64,000 bases of DNA from Clostridium prolinivorans (GTDB lineage: Bacteria > Bacillota > Clostridia > Clostridiales > Clostridiaceae). Below are positions 29,567-38,843 of the stretch, in pieces. Below the pieces are notes generated by a model that saw nothing but the letters and a program-made list of their open reading frames with translations, did not search any database and had not been told where the DNA came from. Every line of letters starts with the position of its first letter. Within the stretch, counting starts at the first letter, position 1. Location of the stretch: contig NZ_RJWG01000001.1 in NCBI RefSeq assembly GCF_004011155.1, positions 435,189-499,188 of the forward strand, given 5' to 3'. Position numbers and translations under genes: made by a program.

Positions 29567-30604
29567 CTATTTATTATCTAAATACTTTTTGCTCAATGCA
29601 TCATTTACTTCTTTTACTATTTTAGTAAGAACAGTAACTACTTTTGCATAAGGAATTCTAGTAGGTCCTATAACTCCTATAACTCCTAAAGGTCTATCTC
29701 CTAATCTATAAACTCCTGAAATAACGGCACAATCTTTTGCACTTTCAACATAATTTTCTTCTCCTATACTTATAGATATAGAACTATTAGTATTTAAAAG
29801 ACTTTGAATGAGTTCTTTATTATCTATTAAGTGTAAAAATTCTCTAGCTTTTTCTATATTATTATACTCTGGATAATTAAATATATTTGTTGTACCTTCT
29901 AAATAAACCTCAGAGTTCTCTGCTTCATTTAAGCTTTCATAAAGTGCTGGTATGATAGCATCAAATATTTCTTCATGATTAGCCAAATCTATTTTTATAC
30001 TGTTAATTACAGATAAATTTATTTCTTCAATAGTAAGATTTTTTAATTTATTATTTAAAATGTTGCTTAATTTAATAAGTATACCATTATCAATTGGTTT
30101 TTTTATTCTAATTATAGTATTCTTAATCAAACCTGTATCTGTAATTATTACTGCTAAAACTGCATTATTATCAACTTTTACAAGTTGAATAGATTTTAAA
30201 TAACTTTTTTTAGCAGACGGAGTTTTCACGATGCATGTTAATTTAGTAAGTTCTGATAATAATTGAGTAGCTTGCTTAATAATTTTATCAACTTCGTAAA
30301 GAGCTGCATTTAATATTTGATTTTTTATTAAAATTTCTTCTTCTAAAGATAATGAAGTAAGTTTCATTAACTTATCTACATATAATCTATAACCTTTATT
30401 TGAAGGCTTTCTTCCAGAAGAAGTATGAAGATGTTCAAGATATCCCATTTCTTCTAAATCAGCCATCTCATTTCTTATAGTTGCAGAACTTATCCCTAAA
30501 TTATACTTTTTTGCTATGGTTCTGGATCCAACAGGCTCAGCAGTATTAATATAATCATTAATTATAGCCTGAAGTATTTTTATTTTTCTTTCATCCATTT
30601 CCAT
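29567..30604 (-). CDS. hrcA: Heat-inducible transcription repressor HrcA
   Basis: HrcA represses class I heat-shock genes by binding CIRCE. The 345-residue protein has an N-terminal winged helix with EPVGSRTIAKKYNLGISSAT (about residues 20-39) and IRNEMADLEEMGYLEHLHTSSGR. This is followed by the dimerisation and inserted domains and the C-terminal GVIGPTRIPYAKVV. A perfect CIRCE lies 44 bases upstream of its start, so it represses its own operon together with grpE, dnaK and dnaJ. Confidence 0.98.
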   Translation of the reverse strand: MEMDERKIKILQAIINDYINTAEPVGSRTIAKKYNLGISSATIRNEMADLEEMGYLEHLHTSSGRKPSNKGYRLYVDKLMKLTSLSLEEEILIKNQILNAALYEVDKIIKQATQLLSELTKLTCIVKTPSAKKSYLKSIQLVKVDNNAVLAVIITDTGLIKNTIIRIKKPIDNGILIKLSNILNNKLKNLTIEEINLSVINSIKIDLANHEEIFDAIIPALYESLNEAENSEVYLEGTTNIFNYPEYNNIEKAREFLHLIDNKELIQSLLNTNSSISISIGEENYVESAKDCAVISGVYRLGDRPLGVIGVIGPTRIPYAKVVTVLTKIVKEVNDALSKKYLDNK

Positions 30605-30647
30605 ATTTTCCTCCTAATTTATTTAAAAGTTCTGAACATATATTTTG

Positions 30648-30674
30648 TTAGCACTCAGTATTGGTGAGTGCTAA
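30648..30674. promoter_or_regulatory. CIRCE operator (HrcA binding site)
   Basis: TTAGCACTC, nine bases, GAGTGCTAA: an exact match to the CIRCE consensus with the canonical 9-base spacer. It lies between the promoter and the hrcA start, so it acts as operator and also in the mRNA leader. Confidence 0.98.
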
Positions 30675-30687
30675 TTGCCATGATTAA

Positions 30688-30716
30688 AAAATATCACTCT
30701 ATAATTGTTTTGTCAA
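30688..30716 (-). promoter_or_regulatory. Sigma-A promoter of the hrcA operon
   Basis: A consensus TTGACA (30716-30711), a 17-bp spacer and TATTTT (30693-30688) on the minus strand lie just before the CIRCE element, where HrcA binding would block transcription. Confidence 0.75.
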
Positions 30717-30806
30717 TTTATTATTAAACACAAAAATAAATTATAATTTAATAAAATATGTATTTAAGTTAATATTCCTCCTATTTTCTTATCTTTTCAC
30801 TTTATT

Positions 30807-31934
30807 TTAATTTAATATAAATTCACACATAACTTGATTTGATAATTTAACTCCTTCATAAGAAAGATATATACGATCTTTATTTTTTATTAACAAATTT
30901 CTTTTTACAAATTTTTCTATAACATCTTTATATATATCGTAAATATCTATTTTAAATCTATTTTTAAAGTCTTTTATGGATATTCCTTCTATTTTTCTAA
31001 GACCTAAAAACATAAATTCTTCCATTTCATCTTCTATAGTATTTTTATATTCTTCTATTACTGCATTTTTATTTTTATTTATCATATTTATATATTTTTC
31101 TATATCATCATAATTTTTATACCTTAATCCTTCTATATATGAATGCGCTCCAGATCCACATCCTATATAATCTTTTAGGTTCCAATATGTTAAATTATGC
31201 TTGCATTCTAAATTTTTTTTTGAAAAATTAGATATTTCATATTGTAAATATCCATTATCTTTTAAAAAATTTACACAAAAATCATACATTGCTACTACGT
31301 CATCTTCATCAGGAAGGTTTAATTTTCCTTTTCTATCCATATCATAAAAAACAGTTCCTTCTTCAACTATTAAGCTATAACAAGATATATGTTCTGGATT
31401 TAATTTTATAACTTCATTAAGAGTTTCTTTAAGGTCATTTAAACTTTGATTTGGAAGTCCCATCATTAAATCAACATTAATATTATTAAAACCTATTTTC
31501 CTTGCTTCATTATAAGTATTTATAAACTGTTCTCTGTTATGTATTCTTCCTATTTTTTTTAACAAACTATTTTGCCATGCTTGAAGCCCTATGCTTAATC
31601 TATTTACTCCCATGCTTTTAAAAAATTCAAGCTTTTCTTTACTGAAACTATCTGGGTTACCTTCAACTGTAAATTCAAAATTTTCATCTTTATCTAAATT
31701 ATCGATAGAATTTTTTAAAATATTTAAACACTCTAATGTTAAATAGGTGGGAGTTCCCCCACCTATAAAAATTGTGTTAACTTTTTTATTTACTTTAAAA
31801 TTTATCTCCTTACATAAAGCCAAAATATATTCATACATAAAATTTTCTTTACCTGAAAATGATGGGAAATCACAATATAAGCACTTTTGTCTACAAAACG
31901 GAATATGTATATATAATGATATTCCATTATTCAT
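30807..31934 (-). CDS. hemW: Radical SAM heme chaperone HemW
   Basis: HemW is a radical SAM protein related to coproporphyrinogen dehydrogenase that binds heme and delivers it to targets. The 375-residue protein opens with the motif YIHIPFCRQKCLYCDFPSF (cluster ligands C15, C19 and C22). It then has FIGGGTPTYL and VEGNPDSFSKEKL, and a C-terminal wing domain. It lacks the extra N-terminal residues of true HemN. It follows lepA by about 15 bases and precedes the hrcA operon, the standard Firmicutes order. Confidence 0.95.
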   Translation of the reverse strand: MNNGISLYIHIPFCRQKCLYCDFPSFSGKENFMYEYILALCKEINFKVNKKVNTIFIGGGTPTYLTLECLNILKNSIDNLDKDENFEFTVEGNPDSFSKEKLEFFKSMGVNRLSIGLQAWQNSLLKKIGRIHNREQFINTYNEARKIGFNNINVDLMMGLPNQSLNDLKETLNEVIKLNPEHISCYSLIVEEGTVFYDMDRKGKLNLPDEDDVVAMYDFCVNFLKDNGYLQYEISNFSKKNLECKHNLTYWNLKDYIGCGSGAHSYIEGLRYKNYDDIEKYINMINKNKNAVIEEYKNTIEDEMEEFMFLGLRKIEGISIKDFKNRFKIDIYDIYKDVIEKFVKRNLLIKNKDRIYLSYEGVKLSNQVMCEFILN

Positions 31935-31949
31935 AAATATTTTCCCCTT

Positions 31950-33755
31950 TTAATCTATTTTTAAAATTGACATAAAAGCTTCTTGAGGTACTTCTACTGT
32001 ACCTATTTGTCTCATTCTCTTTTTACCTTCTTTTTGTTTTTCTAGGAGTTTCTTTTTCCTAGTTATATCTCCTCCATAACATTTTGCAAGTACATCTTTT
32101 CTAAGTGCTTTCACAGTTTCTCTAGCTATTATCTTACCACCTACTGCGGCTTGAATTGGTATTTCAAACTGTTGTCTTGGAATTATTTCTTTTAATTTTT
32201 CAGCTATACCTCTTCCTCTACTATAGGCTCTTTCTTCCGGTACAATCATAGAGAGAGCATCTACTACATCGCCATTTAATAATATATCTAATTTTACAAG
32301 TTTACTTTTAGCATAGCCTTTTAATTCGTAATCCAATGAAGCATATCCTCTTGTTCTAGATTTTAACACATCAAAAAAATCATATATTATTTCATTTAAA
32401 GGAATATCATAATTAAGTACTGCCCTTGTTGCTTCAATATATTGCATATCTTTAAATATACCTCTCCTATTTTGGCATAGTTCCATAACAGCTCCAACAT
32501 AATCAGTAGGAGTAATTATAGATGCTTTTACAATAGGTTCTTCCATGTATTCTATCTTAGAAGGTTCTGGCATATTAGTTGGATTTGTAAGTTCTATTGT
32601 ACTTCCATCTGTTTTAGTTATTTTATAAATAACAGAAGGAGCAGTAGTTATAATATTTATATTAAATTCTCTTTCTATTCTTTCTTGAATAACTTCCATA
32701 TGAAGAAGTCCTAAAAAACCACATCTAAATCCAAAGCCTAATGCTATTGATGTTTCTGGTTCAAAGCTTAAAGCAGCATCATTTAATTGAAGTTTTTCAA
32801 GTGCTTCTTTAAGTTCTTCATAATCAGCTCCATCTACTGGATATATTCCGCTAAAAACCATAGGTACAGCAGGCCTATAACCTTCAAGTGGTTCTTTAGC
32901 TGGTCTATCTGCTTCTGTTATAGTATCTCCAACTCTCGCATCTTTAACAACCTTAATTGAAGCTGTTAAATAACCTACATCTCCTGCACGAAGCTCATCT
33001 ATAGGTTTCATTTGAGGTACAAATACTCCGATTTCTGTAACATCATATATTTTATTTGTAGCCATTAGTTTAATCTTAGTCCCAACTTTTATCTTTCCTT
33101 CTTTAATTCTTATATGACATATAACTCCTTTATAACTATCATAATAAGAATCGAATATAAGTGCTCTTAAAGGAGCTTCTTCGTCACCTTCTGGTGCAGG
33201 AATATTCTCAACTATTGCTTCTAAAACTTTATCTATGTTTAATCCAGATTTTGCAGAAATAAGAGGTGCATTTTCTGCTTCAATACCAATTACATCTTCT
33301 ATTTCTTTTTTAACTTCGTCTGGTCTTGCACTTGCAAGATCTATTTTATTTATTACAGGTACAATTTCAAGATTATGATCTATTGCAAGATAAGTGTTAG
33401 CTAAAGTTTGAGCTTGTATACCTTGAGTAGCATCTACAACTAATACAGCACCCTCGCAAGCTGCAAGGCTTCTAGATACTTCATAATTAAAATCTACATG
33501 TCCTGGAGTATCTATAAGATTTAATATGTATTCTTCTCCATTTTCTCTTCTATAAACAAGTCTTGCAGCTTGAGCTTTTATTGTAATTCCTCTTTCTCTC
33601 TCAAGTTCCATATTATCAAGTACTTGCTCTTCCATTTCTCGTTGGGTTAAAGTTCCTGTTTTTTCAATTAATCTATCTGCAAGAGTAGATTTTCCGTGAT
33701 CTATATGGGCAATTATCGAAAAATTTCTTATATGTTTTTGTCTGTCTGTAGCCAT
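31950..33755 (-). CDS. lepA: Elongation factor 4 (LepA)
   Basis: LepA (EF4) is a ribosome-associated translational GTPase that affects initiation or back-translocation. It has 601 residues from the ATG at 33755, which follows a GGGGGT site; an ATG five codons earlier overlaps the site. G motifs are [14 protein letters not shown] (G1, about residues 14-27), DTPGHVDF (G3) and NKIDLASA (G4). The C-terminal signature domain ends with [18 protein letters not shown]. It is followed by hemW. In most sporeformers spoIIP lies between gpr and lepA; here only a 75-codon ORF does. Confidence 0.98.
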   Translation of the reverse strand: MATDRQKHIRNFSIIAHIDHGKSTLADRLIEKTGTLTQREMEEQVLDNMELERERGITIKAQAARLVYRRENGEEYILNLIDTPGHVDFNYEVSRSLAACEGAVLVVDATQGIQAQTLANTYLAIDHNLEIVPVINKIDLASARPDEVKKEIEDVIGIEAENAPLISAKSGLNIDKVLEAIVENIPAPEGDEEAPLRALIFDSYYDSYKGVICHIRIKEGKIKVGTKIKLMATNKIYDVTEIGVFVPQMKPIDELRAGDVGYLTASIKVVKDARVGDTITEADRPAKEPLEGYRPAVPMVFSGIYPVDGADYEELKEALEKLQLNDAALSFEPETSIALGFGFRCGFLGLLHMEVIQERIEREFNINIITTAPSVIYKITKTDGSTIELTNPTNMPEPSKIEYMEEPIVKASIITPTDYVGAVMELCQNRRGIFKDMQYIEATRAVLNYDIPLNEIIYDFFDVLKSRTRGYASLDYELKGYAKSKLVKLDILLNGDVVDALSMIVPEERAYSRGRGIAEKLKEIIPRQQFEIPIQAAVGGKIIARETVKALRKDVLAKCYGGDITRKKKLLEKQKEGKKRMRQIGTVEVPQEAFMSILKID

Positions 33756-33836
33756 AACTTTTACCCCCATTATGTAAATAAATCAAAATAAATTATATCA
33801 TAATAATTAAGGAATGTGTCAATATAATAATTATTG

Positions 33837-34064
33837 TTAATTTGTTATTTTATTTTTAATATTATAAAAAACTTCTTTATTTATATATATAATATAATTT
33901 CCTATATCAAGTTTTAAATCAAAAGGATTTTTATTATATGTAATTTTAATATTAGATCTATCTTTAATGAAGTCTGGAAGTTCATTGCTTATTTTTATAA
34001 ATCCATAAAAAATTACTGATACACAAAATAAACTGACAGTAAAATATTTAATTTTTTTAAACAT
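33837..34064 (-). CDS. Small single-pass membrane protein of unknown function
   Basis: I do not recognise this 75-residue protein. It has one N-terminal membrane segment at about residues 8-25 and an extracytoplasmic tail rich in Asn, Lys and Ile. The start has a strong AAGGAGGT site 6 bases upstream, which makes translation plausible. That site is buried in a hairpin (34066-34099). It lies between gpr and lepA, the usual place of spoIIP. It shows no amidase motif and could be an unrelated gene or a worn N-terminal relic of something larger. Confidence 0.5.
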   Translation of the reverse strand: MFKKIKYFTVSLFCVSVIFYGFIKISNELPDFIKDRSNIKITYNKNPFDLKLDIGNYIIYINKEVFYNIKNKITN

Positions 34065-34065
34065 G

Positions 34066-34099
34066 AAAAGTACCTCCTTAATATAAAGGATGTACTTTT
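34066..34099 (-). promoter_or_regulatory. Hairpin that terminates gpr and encloses the next ribosome binding site
   Basis: On the minus strand AAAAGTACATCCTT pairs with AAGGAGGTACTTTT (one mismatch) around a 6-base loop. The 3' arm contains the whole AAGGAGGT site of the 75-codon ORF. The stem ends in TTTT followed by CATG, so it can act as a weak terminator for gpr or as a translation switch. Which of these is used cannot be told from sequence. Confidence 0.6.
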
Positions 34100-34137
34100 T
34101 TATAAATTTCTATTCAATTATAATTAAATTTTATAAA

Positions 34138-35139
34138 TTAATTTATATACCTATTTATATCATCTAATCCTAAAGCTGGCTGCAATGCTATGTTTATTCC
34201 ATTTGCTATTACTTTAGAAAGAGAATCTATAACTAAGTCCACTTCTTTAGGTGTAACCATAAGATTTCCAACATAAGGATATAAAATTTCTTCTATCATT
34301 TTATGTTTTTCATCTTTATCTATTGATTTAAGCATATTATAAAATTTTCCTTCTTTAGGAGCTTGATTTATCATTTCGTCTATTGCTAAATCTATAGTAT
34401 CATTTGCCATAGTTGCTGCATCTACCACTGTAGGAACTCCAATTGCTATAACTGGAATACCCAAAGTCCTTTCACTTATTTCCATTCTTTTATTTCCTAC
34501 TCCTGATCCTGGAGATATTCCACTATTTCCAATTTGTACAGTCCTATTTACTCTTTCCATCTTTCTAGAGGCAAGAGCATCTATACATATAATTATATTA
34601 GGTTTTATTTTTTCAACTACCCCTTTTATTATTTCACTAGTTTCTATTCCAGTAGTTCCTAAAACTCCAGGAGACAAAGCACATACAGGTCTTATTTCTT
34701 CATCAATATTATTGGGGACTAATTCTTTTAAATGCCTTGTTATCATTAATCTAGATATAACTTTAGGACCTAATGCATCTGGAGTAATATTAGAATTTCC
34801 AAGTCCCACTACTAACGCTGTCATACTTTTATCTAATTTAATCATTGGAATCAATGATTTAGCAAGTACTTTACTAACTTCATCCATAGTATCGCTATCA
34901 TAATGTGTAACTTCTGGAATATCAATGGTTATATATGTGCCTATGGGCTTGCCCATAGCCTTTTCTCCTTCTTCGTTTATTATTTTTACTTTAGTAATTT
35001 TTATATCTTCATCATTTTCTTCATAAACTTCTACTCCTGGTATTTCACCTCCATTTTCATTTTGATATATTTCCTTTGCTTCTATAGCTAAATCAGTTCT
35101 AACATCTCTCATTAAATTATCGTCCTCTAAATAGGACAT
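34138..35139 (-). CDS. gpr: Germination protease GPR
   Basis: GPR is an aspartate-type protease that degrades small acid-soluble spore proteins at germination. It has 333 residues. It is made in the forespore as a zymogen, and the pro-sequence cleavage region RDVRTDLAIEAKE is visible at about residues 11-23. Core motifs are GLGNSNITPDALGPKV (about 112-127), SPGVLGTTGIET and CIDALASRK with the acidic active-site residues. GNSGISPGSGVGNKR and GVPTVVDAATM follow. The family assignment is certain and marks the organism as an endospore former. Confidence 0.98.
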   Translation of the reverse strand: MSYLEDDNLMRDVRTDLAIEAKEIYQNENGGEIPGVEVYEENDEDIKITKVKIINEEGEKAMGKPIGTYITIDIPEVTHYDSDTMDEVSKVLAKSLIPMIKLDKSMTALVVGLGNSNITPDALGPKVISRLMITRHLKELVPNNIDEEIRPVCALSPGVLGTTGIETSEIIKGVVEKIKPNIIICIDALASRKMERVNRTVQIGNSGISPGSGVGNKRMEISERTLGIPVIAIGVPTVVDAATMANDTIDLAIDEMINQAPKEGKFYNMLKSIDKDEKHKMIEEILYPYVGNLMVTPKEVDLVIDSLSKVIANGINIALQPALGLDDINRYIN

Positions 35140-35197
35140 TTCACCTCTTTACCTTTAATTTTATTATTAGTTTTACCATTATTTTAATAAATAATAC

Positions 35198-35226
35198 TTG
35201 AAGTATATTATAATAAATGCTATAAT
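35198..35226 (+). promoter_or_regulatory. Sigma-A promoter of rpsT
   Basis: TTGAAG (35198-35203), a 17-bp spacer and a perfect TATAAT (35221-35226). Transcription would begin at about 35233, giving a leader of about 77 nt before rpsT. Confidence 0.75.
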
Positions 35227-35232
35227 ACCTTT

Positions 35233-35309
35233 GTTATATAAGAGAAACTCGTACGCAGATTTCCCCAAACTGCTGAGGCCCTATTAAATCATAAGGGGGT
35301 GAATAAAAA
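35233..35309 (+). promoter_or_regulatory. Structured 5' leader of rpsT with sequestered ribosome binding site
   Basis: Two hairpins can form. GCAG at 35256-35259 pairs with CTGC at 35271-35274 around a short loop. CCCT at 35279-35282 pairs with AGGG within the AAGGGGG ribosome binding site at about 35293-35299. The second hairpin would hide the start site of S20. Leaders that let a ribosomal protein limit its own synthesis are common, but I cannot match this one to a described family. Confidence 0.45.
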
Positions 35310-35576
35310 ATGGCAAACATAAAGTCAGCTCAAAAAAGAATAAAAGTAACACAAACTAAAACACTTAGAAATAAGATGATAAAATCTTCATTAAAGACTA
35401 TGATTAAAAAATTTGAAGCTGCTGTTGCAAACGGAAATTTTGACGAAGCAAAGCTTGCTTTTATAAATGCTACTAAGGCTTTAGATATGGCTGCTTCAAA
35501 AGGAGTAATTCATAAAAATAAAGCTTCAAGAAAAAAATCAAGACTTGCTGCAAAATTAAATGCATTAAACGCTTAA
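35310..35576 (+). CDS. rpsT: 30S ribosomal protein S20
   Basis: S20 is a primary 16S rRNA-binding protein of the small subunit. The 88-residue protein begins [20 protein letters not shown]. It has the family's middle [16 protein letters not shown] and ends with [20 protein letters not shown]. It is a single-gene unit on the plus strand between gpr and holA, both on the minus strand, with its own promoter, leader and terminator. Confidence 0.98.
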   Translation: MANIKSAQKRIKVTQTKTLRNKMIKSSLKTMIKKFEAAVANGNFDEAKLAFINATKALDMAASKGVIHKNKASRKKSRLAAKLNALNA

Positions 35577-35581
35577 TAAAT

Positions 35582-35612
35582 AAACCGGTGTATAATCAAC
35601 CGGTTTTTTATT
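35582..35612 (+). terminator. Intrinsic terminator of rpsT
   Basis: AAACCGGT and ACCGGTTT pair around a 9-base loop and are followed by a run of T bases. The convergent holA gene ends a few bases further on, so the element may also act in the other direction. Confidence 0.9.
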
Positions 35613-35614
35613 TT

Positions 35615-36637
35615 TTAATATATACTTGTATTTATTATTAAAAGTTCCATTTCTGTTTTACTATTTAATGAAGAAGTTTTTAAAATTTGTTCAGTTTTTA
35701 AACATAAATTAATAGCTTGTTTTAATCCTTTTATAGTGAATTTCTTGCTTTGGACTATCATTTTACTACATATATAAGGATTTAATTTTAATTCTTTAGC
35801 TAAAACTTCACTATTTTTTCCACTCTCTATTCCAATTTTTATCTGAAGTAAAATATTAAATTGACGTTCTATCATATATAAAATATATGGAATTTTTTCT
35901 CCTTTAAATATAAGTTCATTAAAAATATTTAATGCTTTTTCTATTTTTTTTGAAGATATGCTATCTACTAAATTAAAAATATCATTATCTGTTTTAGGAG
36001 GTAAAAGTTTTAATATATCCTCTTTAGTTATATCTCTTTCAAAAGCATACATACATAACTTTTCAACTTCATTTTTAATTATATTCATATTATTTTCTAA
36101 ACTTTCACAAAAAAGCTTTAACTCAAAATTACCTATATTCTTTCCTTTATCTTCAAATATTTTTTTTACTTTTTTTTCAAGATTTTGTCCAGTAAGTTTA
36201 TTAAATTTAACTACACAAGCTTTTTTATCTATTTTTTTTAAATTATCACTTATCTTTTCTCTATCATCATCAAAAATATAATACATTATTAAAATACAAT
36301 GCTTGGCTGGGTTTTCTATATACTTTGTAATTATTTCTAATTTTTTTTTAGATTCTTGGTCTTCATTTTCTTTTAAAAAATTGGCTCTATATACAACGAC
36401 TACTTTTTTATCACTAATAAAAGGTATAGTTTCGCATGTATTTACTATATTAAAAGCATCCGCAGTTAAACCATCAAATTGTACATAATTTAATTCTTTA
36501 AATGATTCTTGTACATTTTTATTAACTATAATGTCTATAGTTTCTTTAATAAGAGCTTCTTCAGTTCCGCAAAAAATATAACAATTATCAAAATTATTTT
36601 TTTTTATATTTTTTTCAAGTTCTAAATAATCCTGCAA
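35615..36637 (-). CDS. holA: DNA polymerase III subunit delta (HolA)
   Basis: HolA opens the sliding clamp as part of the clamp loader. The 340-residue protein shows the AAA-like fold without a working ATP site, typical for delta. It has YIFCGTEEALIKETID at about residues 19-34, the VVVVYRANFL strand, and the C-terminal helical collar with PYILYMIERQFNILLQ and LNPYICSKMI. It follows comEC by about 15 bases. The comEC-holA pair next to rpsT is the conserved order in Firmicutes. Confidence 0.95.
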   Translation of the reverse strand: MQDYLELEKNIKKNNFDNCYIFCGTEEALIKETIDIIVNKNVQESFKELNYVQFDGLTADAFNIVNTCETIPFISDKKVVVVYRANFLKENEDQESKKKLEIITKYIENPAKHCILIMYYIFDDDREKISDNLKKIDKKACVVKFNKLTGQNLEKKVKKIFEDKGKNIGNFELKLFCESLENNMNIIKNEVEKLCMYAFERDITKEDILKLLPPKTDNDIFNLVDSISSKKIEKALNIFNELIFKGEKIPYILYMIERQFNILLQIKIGIESGKNSEVLAKELKLNPYICSKMIVQSKKFTIKGLKQAINLCLKTEQILKTSSLNSKTEMELLIINTSIY

Positions 36638-36652
36638 ATCCCAATACTCCTT

Positions 36653-38425
36653 TCAATTATTAATATTATAACTAATATAAACTTGATTAAATAATATATT
36701 ATAAGTATAAATCTGTATTTTTTTACCATTTAAATAATATTTATTTTGAGGATAATTAATTATTTTAAAAACGTCTTTATTGTTATTTATAATTTGTGAA
36801 TCATTATATGTTATTACAGTTTTAAGATTATCAGACATTACCTCTAATTCTATATTGTCTTTAGAATTAAAAATTTTTATATAACAATCTTTCTTTAATT
36901 TTAATGTAATATTTTTATTATAAGTATTTATTGTTTTTGTTATATAAAATTTTTCTTTTATAGATTTTAAACTTTCTTCATCAAAATTTTGCTGATCATA
37001 TATAAGCACCCTATCCAATTTATAACTTATAATTACACTATTAATATTATTAATACTTACAAATTGTATTTTAGGTATAAAGTTATAGTATTGACTTAAT
37101 GTTATAAACAAAGCAATTATAGGTACAAATTTTAACTTATCATTGCCTTTTTTAACTAATATAAAAGATACTATAATACTAAATATAGCAATACTATCTA
37201 TATATGACATATAACTTACTTTAGGAGATATTTTTAATAAAATATACTGTGCTCCATCTAATATTATTATAATGATATGTATTAATTTACACAATAAATT
37301 AAATACTAAATCTATGTTTATAAAAATTAAAGCTATATTTCCACATATAACAACTATAGTGTAAATTGGTAAAAGTATTAAATTACCAGGTATAAAACCA
37401 AAGCTTATATTTCCTAAAGTTAGTGATGCATAAGGCATTGAAAATGCTTGGGCACTCAAAGTTAAGCTTAAACTTTCATTTATACTTTTAGGAAGTTTGT
37501 ATAATGTTCTTTTTATTTTATCAAAATATAAAATTATACCTAAAGTAGATAAATAGGAAAGATTAAATCCTAAATCTACTGCATAATATGGATTTATTGT
37601 TAAAATAATAAGCGCCGACAAACTTAATGAAGAAATAGCATCATAATTTTTATATACTTTTTTAGAAAGTTTAAGGATTAAAATCATAATGAAAGACCTT
37701 ATAGTTGCTGGTTGGGAACCAGTGAAAATCATATAGGCAAATGAAATTACTATAGAAGGTATTATACCTAAAATTCCTTCCACGACTTTATATATTATAG
37801 CTATATGAAATCCAGATACACTTATAGCATGAATAATTCCAAGTCTATTAAAACTATCCCTTTGAACGTTTGAAAGATATTTAGTTTCTCCAAAACAAAT
37901 TGACATAATAAAAGCCGCATTTTCTTCCCCTAAATTCTTCGTAAATTTGTAAGAAATATTTCTTTTCAAATTATTAATATTATATATCATATCTTTTTTA
38001 TAAACTTTATAATTATCTATATAAAATTCTCCAACTAACCCTTTATTAAAATCTGATTTTTTTTCAAATTTACCATAAGCTAATATTTTATCTCCTTCTA
38101 GAATTTCATTAAGATTTCCTTTTAATACTATTTTTTTCCCATTTGACTGACCTATAGCATAAAAATCTTTTAATTCTTTTATTCTTATAGTTTCAATTTT
38201 ATCAAAGGAATTGAAACTATAATAAAATAAATTGCTAAAAAAACCTAATAAGAAAAAAGCTATTATAAGTATAGAAAAACTCTTTTTTATCGTAAAGAAG
38301 ATTATTATTAAAAAAGATGCAGCTAAAACTGCACCTAACAAGGCAATATTTTTAAAAAGTACATAGGATATACAGCCTATATATAATGATATAGCGTAAA
38401 AAACAATTGGTTTATAAGGGTTCAT
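36653..38425 (-). CDS. comEC: ComEC/Rec2-family DNA uptake channel protein with degenerate C-terminal domain
   Basis: ComEC forms the inner-membrane channel for DNA uptake. The 590-residue protein has three N-terminal membrane segments and an OB-like extracytoplasmic part (about 85-150). The Competence domain contains SICFGETKYLSNVQRDSFNRLGIIHAISVSGFHIAI (written here in parts: FGETKYLS, FNRLGIIHAISVSGFH) and many helices to about residue 455. In full-length relatives a metallo-beta-lactamase domain follows. Here the last 130 residues keep only a faint trace (FVSINNINSVIIS in place of FLDVGQGDS) and have no HxHxDH. The coding region overlaps the upstream gene by 14 bases. comEA lies 6 kb away. 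Confidence 0.88.
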   Translation of the reverse strand: MNPYKPIVFYAISLYIGCISYVLFKNIALLGAVLAASFLIIIFFTIKKSFSILIIAFFLLGFFSNLFYYSFNSFDKIETIRIKELKDFYAIGQSNGKKIVLKGNLNEILEGDKILAYGKFEKKSDFNKGLVGEFYIDNYKVYKKDMIYNINNLKRNISYKFTKNLGEENAAFIMSICFGETKYLSNVQRDSFNRLGIIHAISVSGFHIAIIYKVVEGILGIIPSIVISFAYMIFTGSQPATIRSFIMILILKLSKKVYKNYDAISSLSLSALIILTINPYYAVDLGFNLSYLSTLGIILYFDKIKRTLYKLPKSINESLSLTLSAQAFSMPYASLTLGNISFGFIPGNLILLPIYTIVVICGNIALIFINIDLVFNLLCKLIHIIIIILDGAQYILLKISPKVSYMSYIDSIAIFSIIVSFILVKKGNDKLKFVPIIALFITLSQYYNFIPKIQFVSINNINSVIISYKLDRVLIYDQQNFDEESLKSIKEKFYITKTINTYNKNITLKLKKDCYIKIFNSKDNIELEVMSDNLKTVITYNDSQIINNNKDVFKIINYPQNKYYLNGKKIQIYTYNILFNQVYISYNINN

Positions 38426-38714
38426 TATTTTTTGTTATATCTAAATGTGTAGGAACAGCATATCCTGTTTTATAACTGCCTTCCTGTTTTTTAACATCAA
38501 GAGTAATTCTAACACTATGGAGAGGTTCAATAAATTCTATGTTTTTCACTTCTGGTATTCCTTCTCTTCCTCGCATTAAGAAAAAAGTTTTTGTTATCTC
38601 TTCTGCAGCCTCTTTAGTTACATCTTCATAACTTAAAAAATAATCTTCTTCTGGTATATTTAAATAAACAATATTGCTTCCAAAAATATCAGTTTCTATA
38701 ATATTTTCTAGCAT
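38412..38714 (-). CDS. Conserved-looking protein of unknown function upstream of comEC
   Basis: I do not recognise this 100-residue soluble protein. It is acidic in the first half and ends with mixed charged residues, without a signal sequence or membrane segment. It has a possible strand pattern (SVRITLDVKKQEGSYKTGY). The ATG follows GGAGGTGG and the gene overlaps the comEC start by 14 bases, so translation of the two is probably coupled. That coupling argues that it is a real gene. It faces away from the phosphoesterase gene. Confidence 0.7.
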   Translation of the reverse strand: MLENIIETDIFGSNIVYLNIPEEDYFLSYEDVTKEAAEEITKTFFLMRGREGIPEVKNIEFIEPLHSVRITLDVKKQEGSYKTGYAVPTHLDITKNNEPL

Positions 38715-38843
38715 TTTAAAACCACCTCCATATTTATTTTATCCAAAAGATTAAAGTTTAATCAAAACTATTATATATATAAGTATAAGACTTAAATTAA
38801 ATAAATATTTTATAATTATTTAATTAACTTGGAGGTGTTAAAA

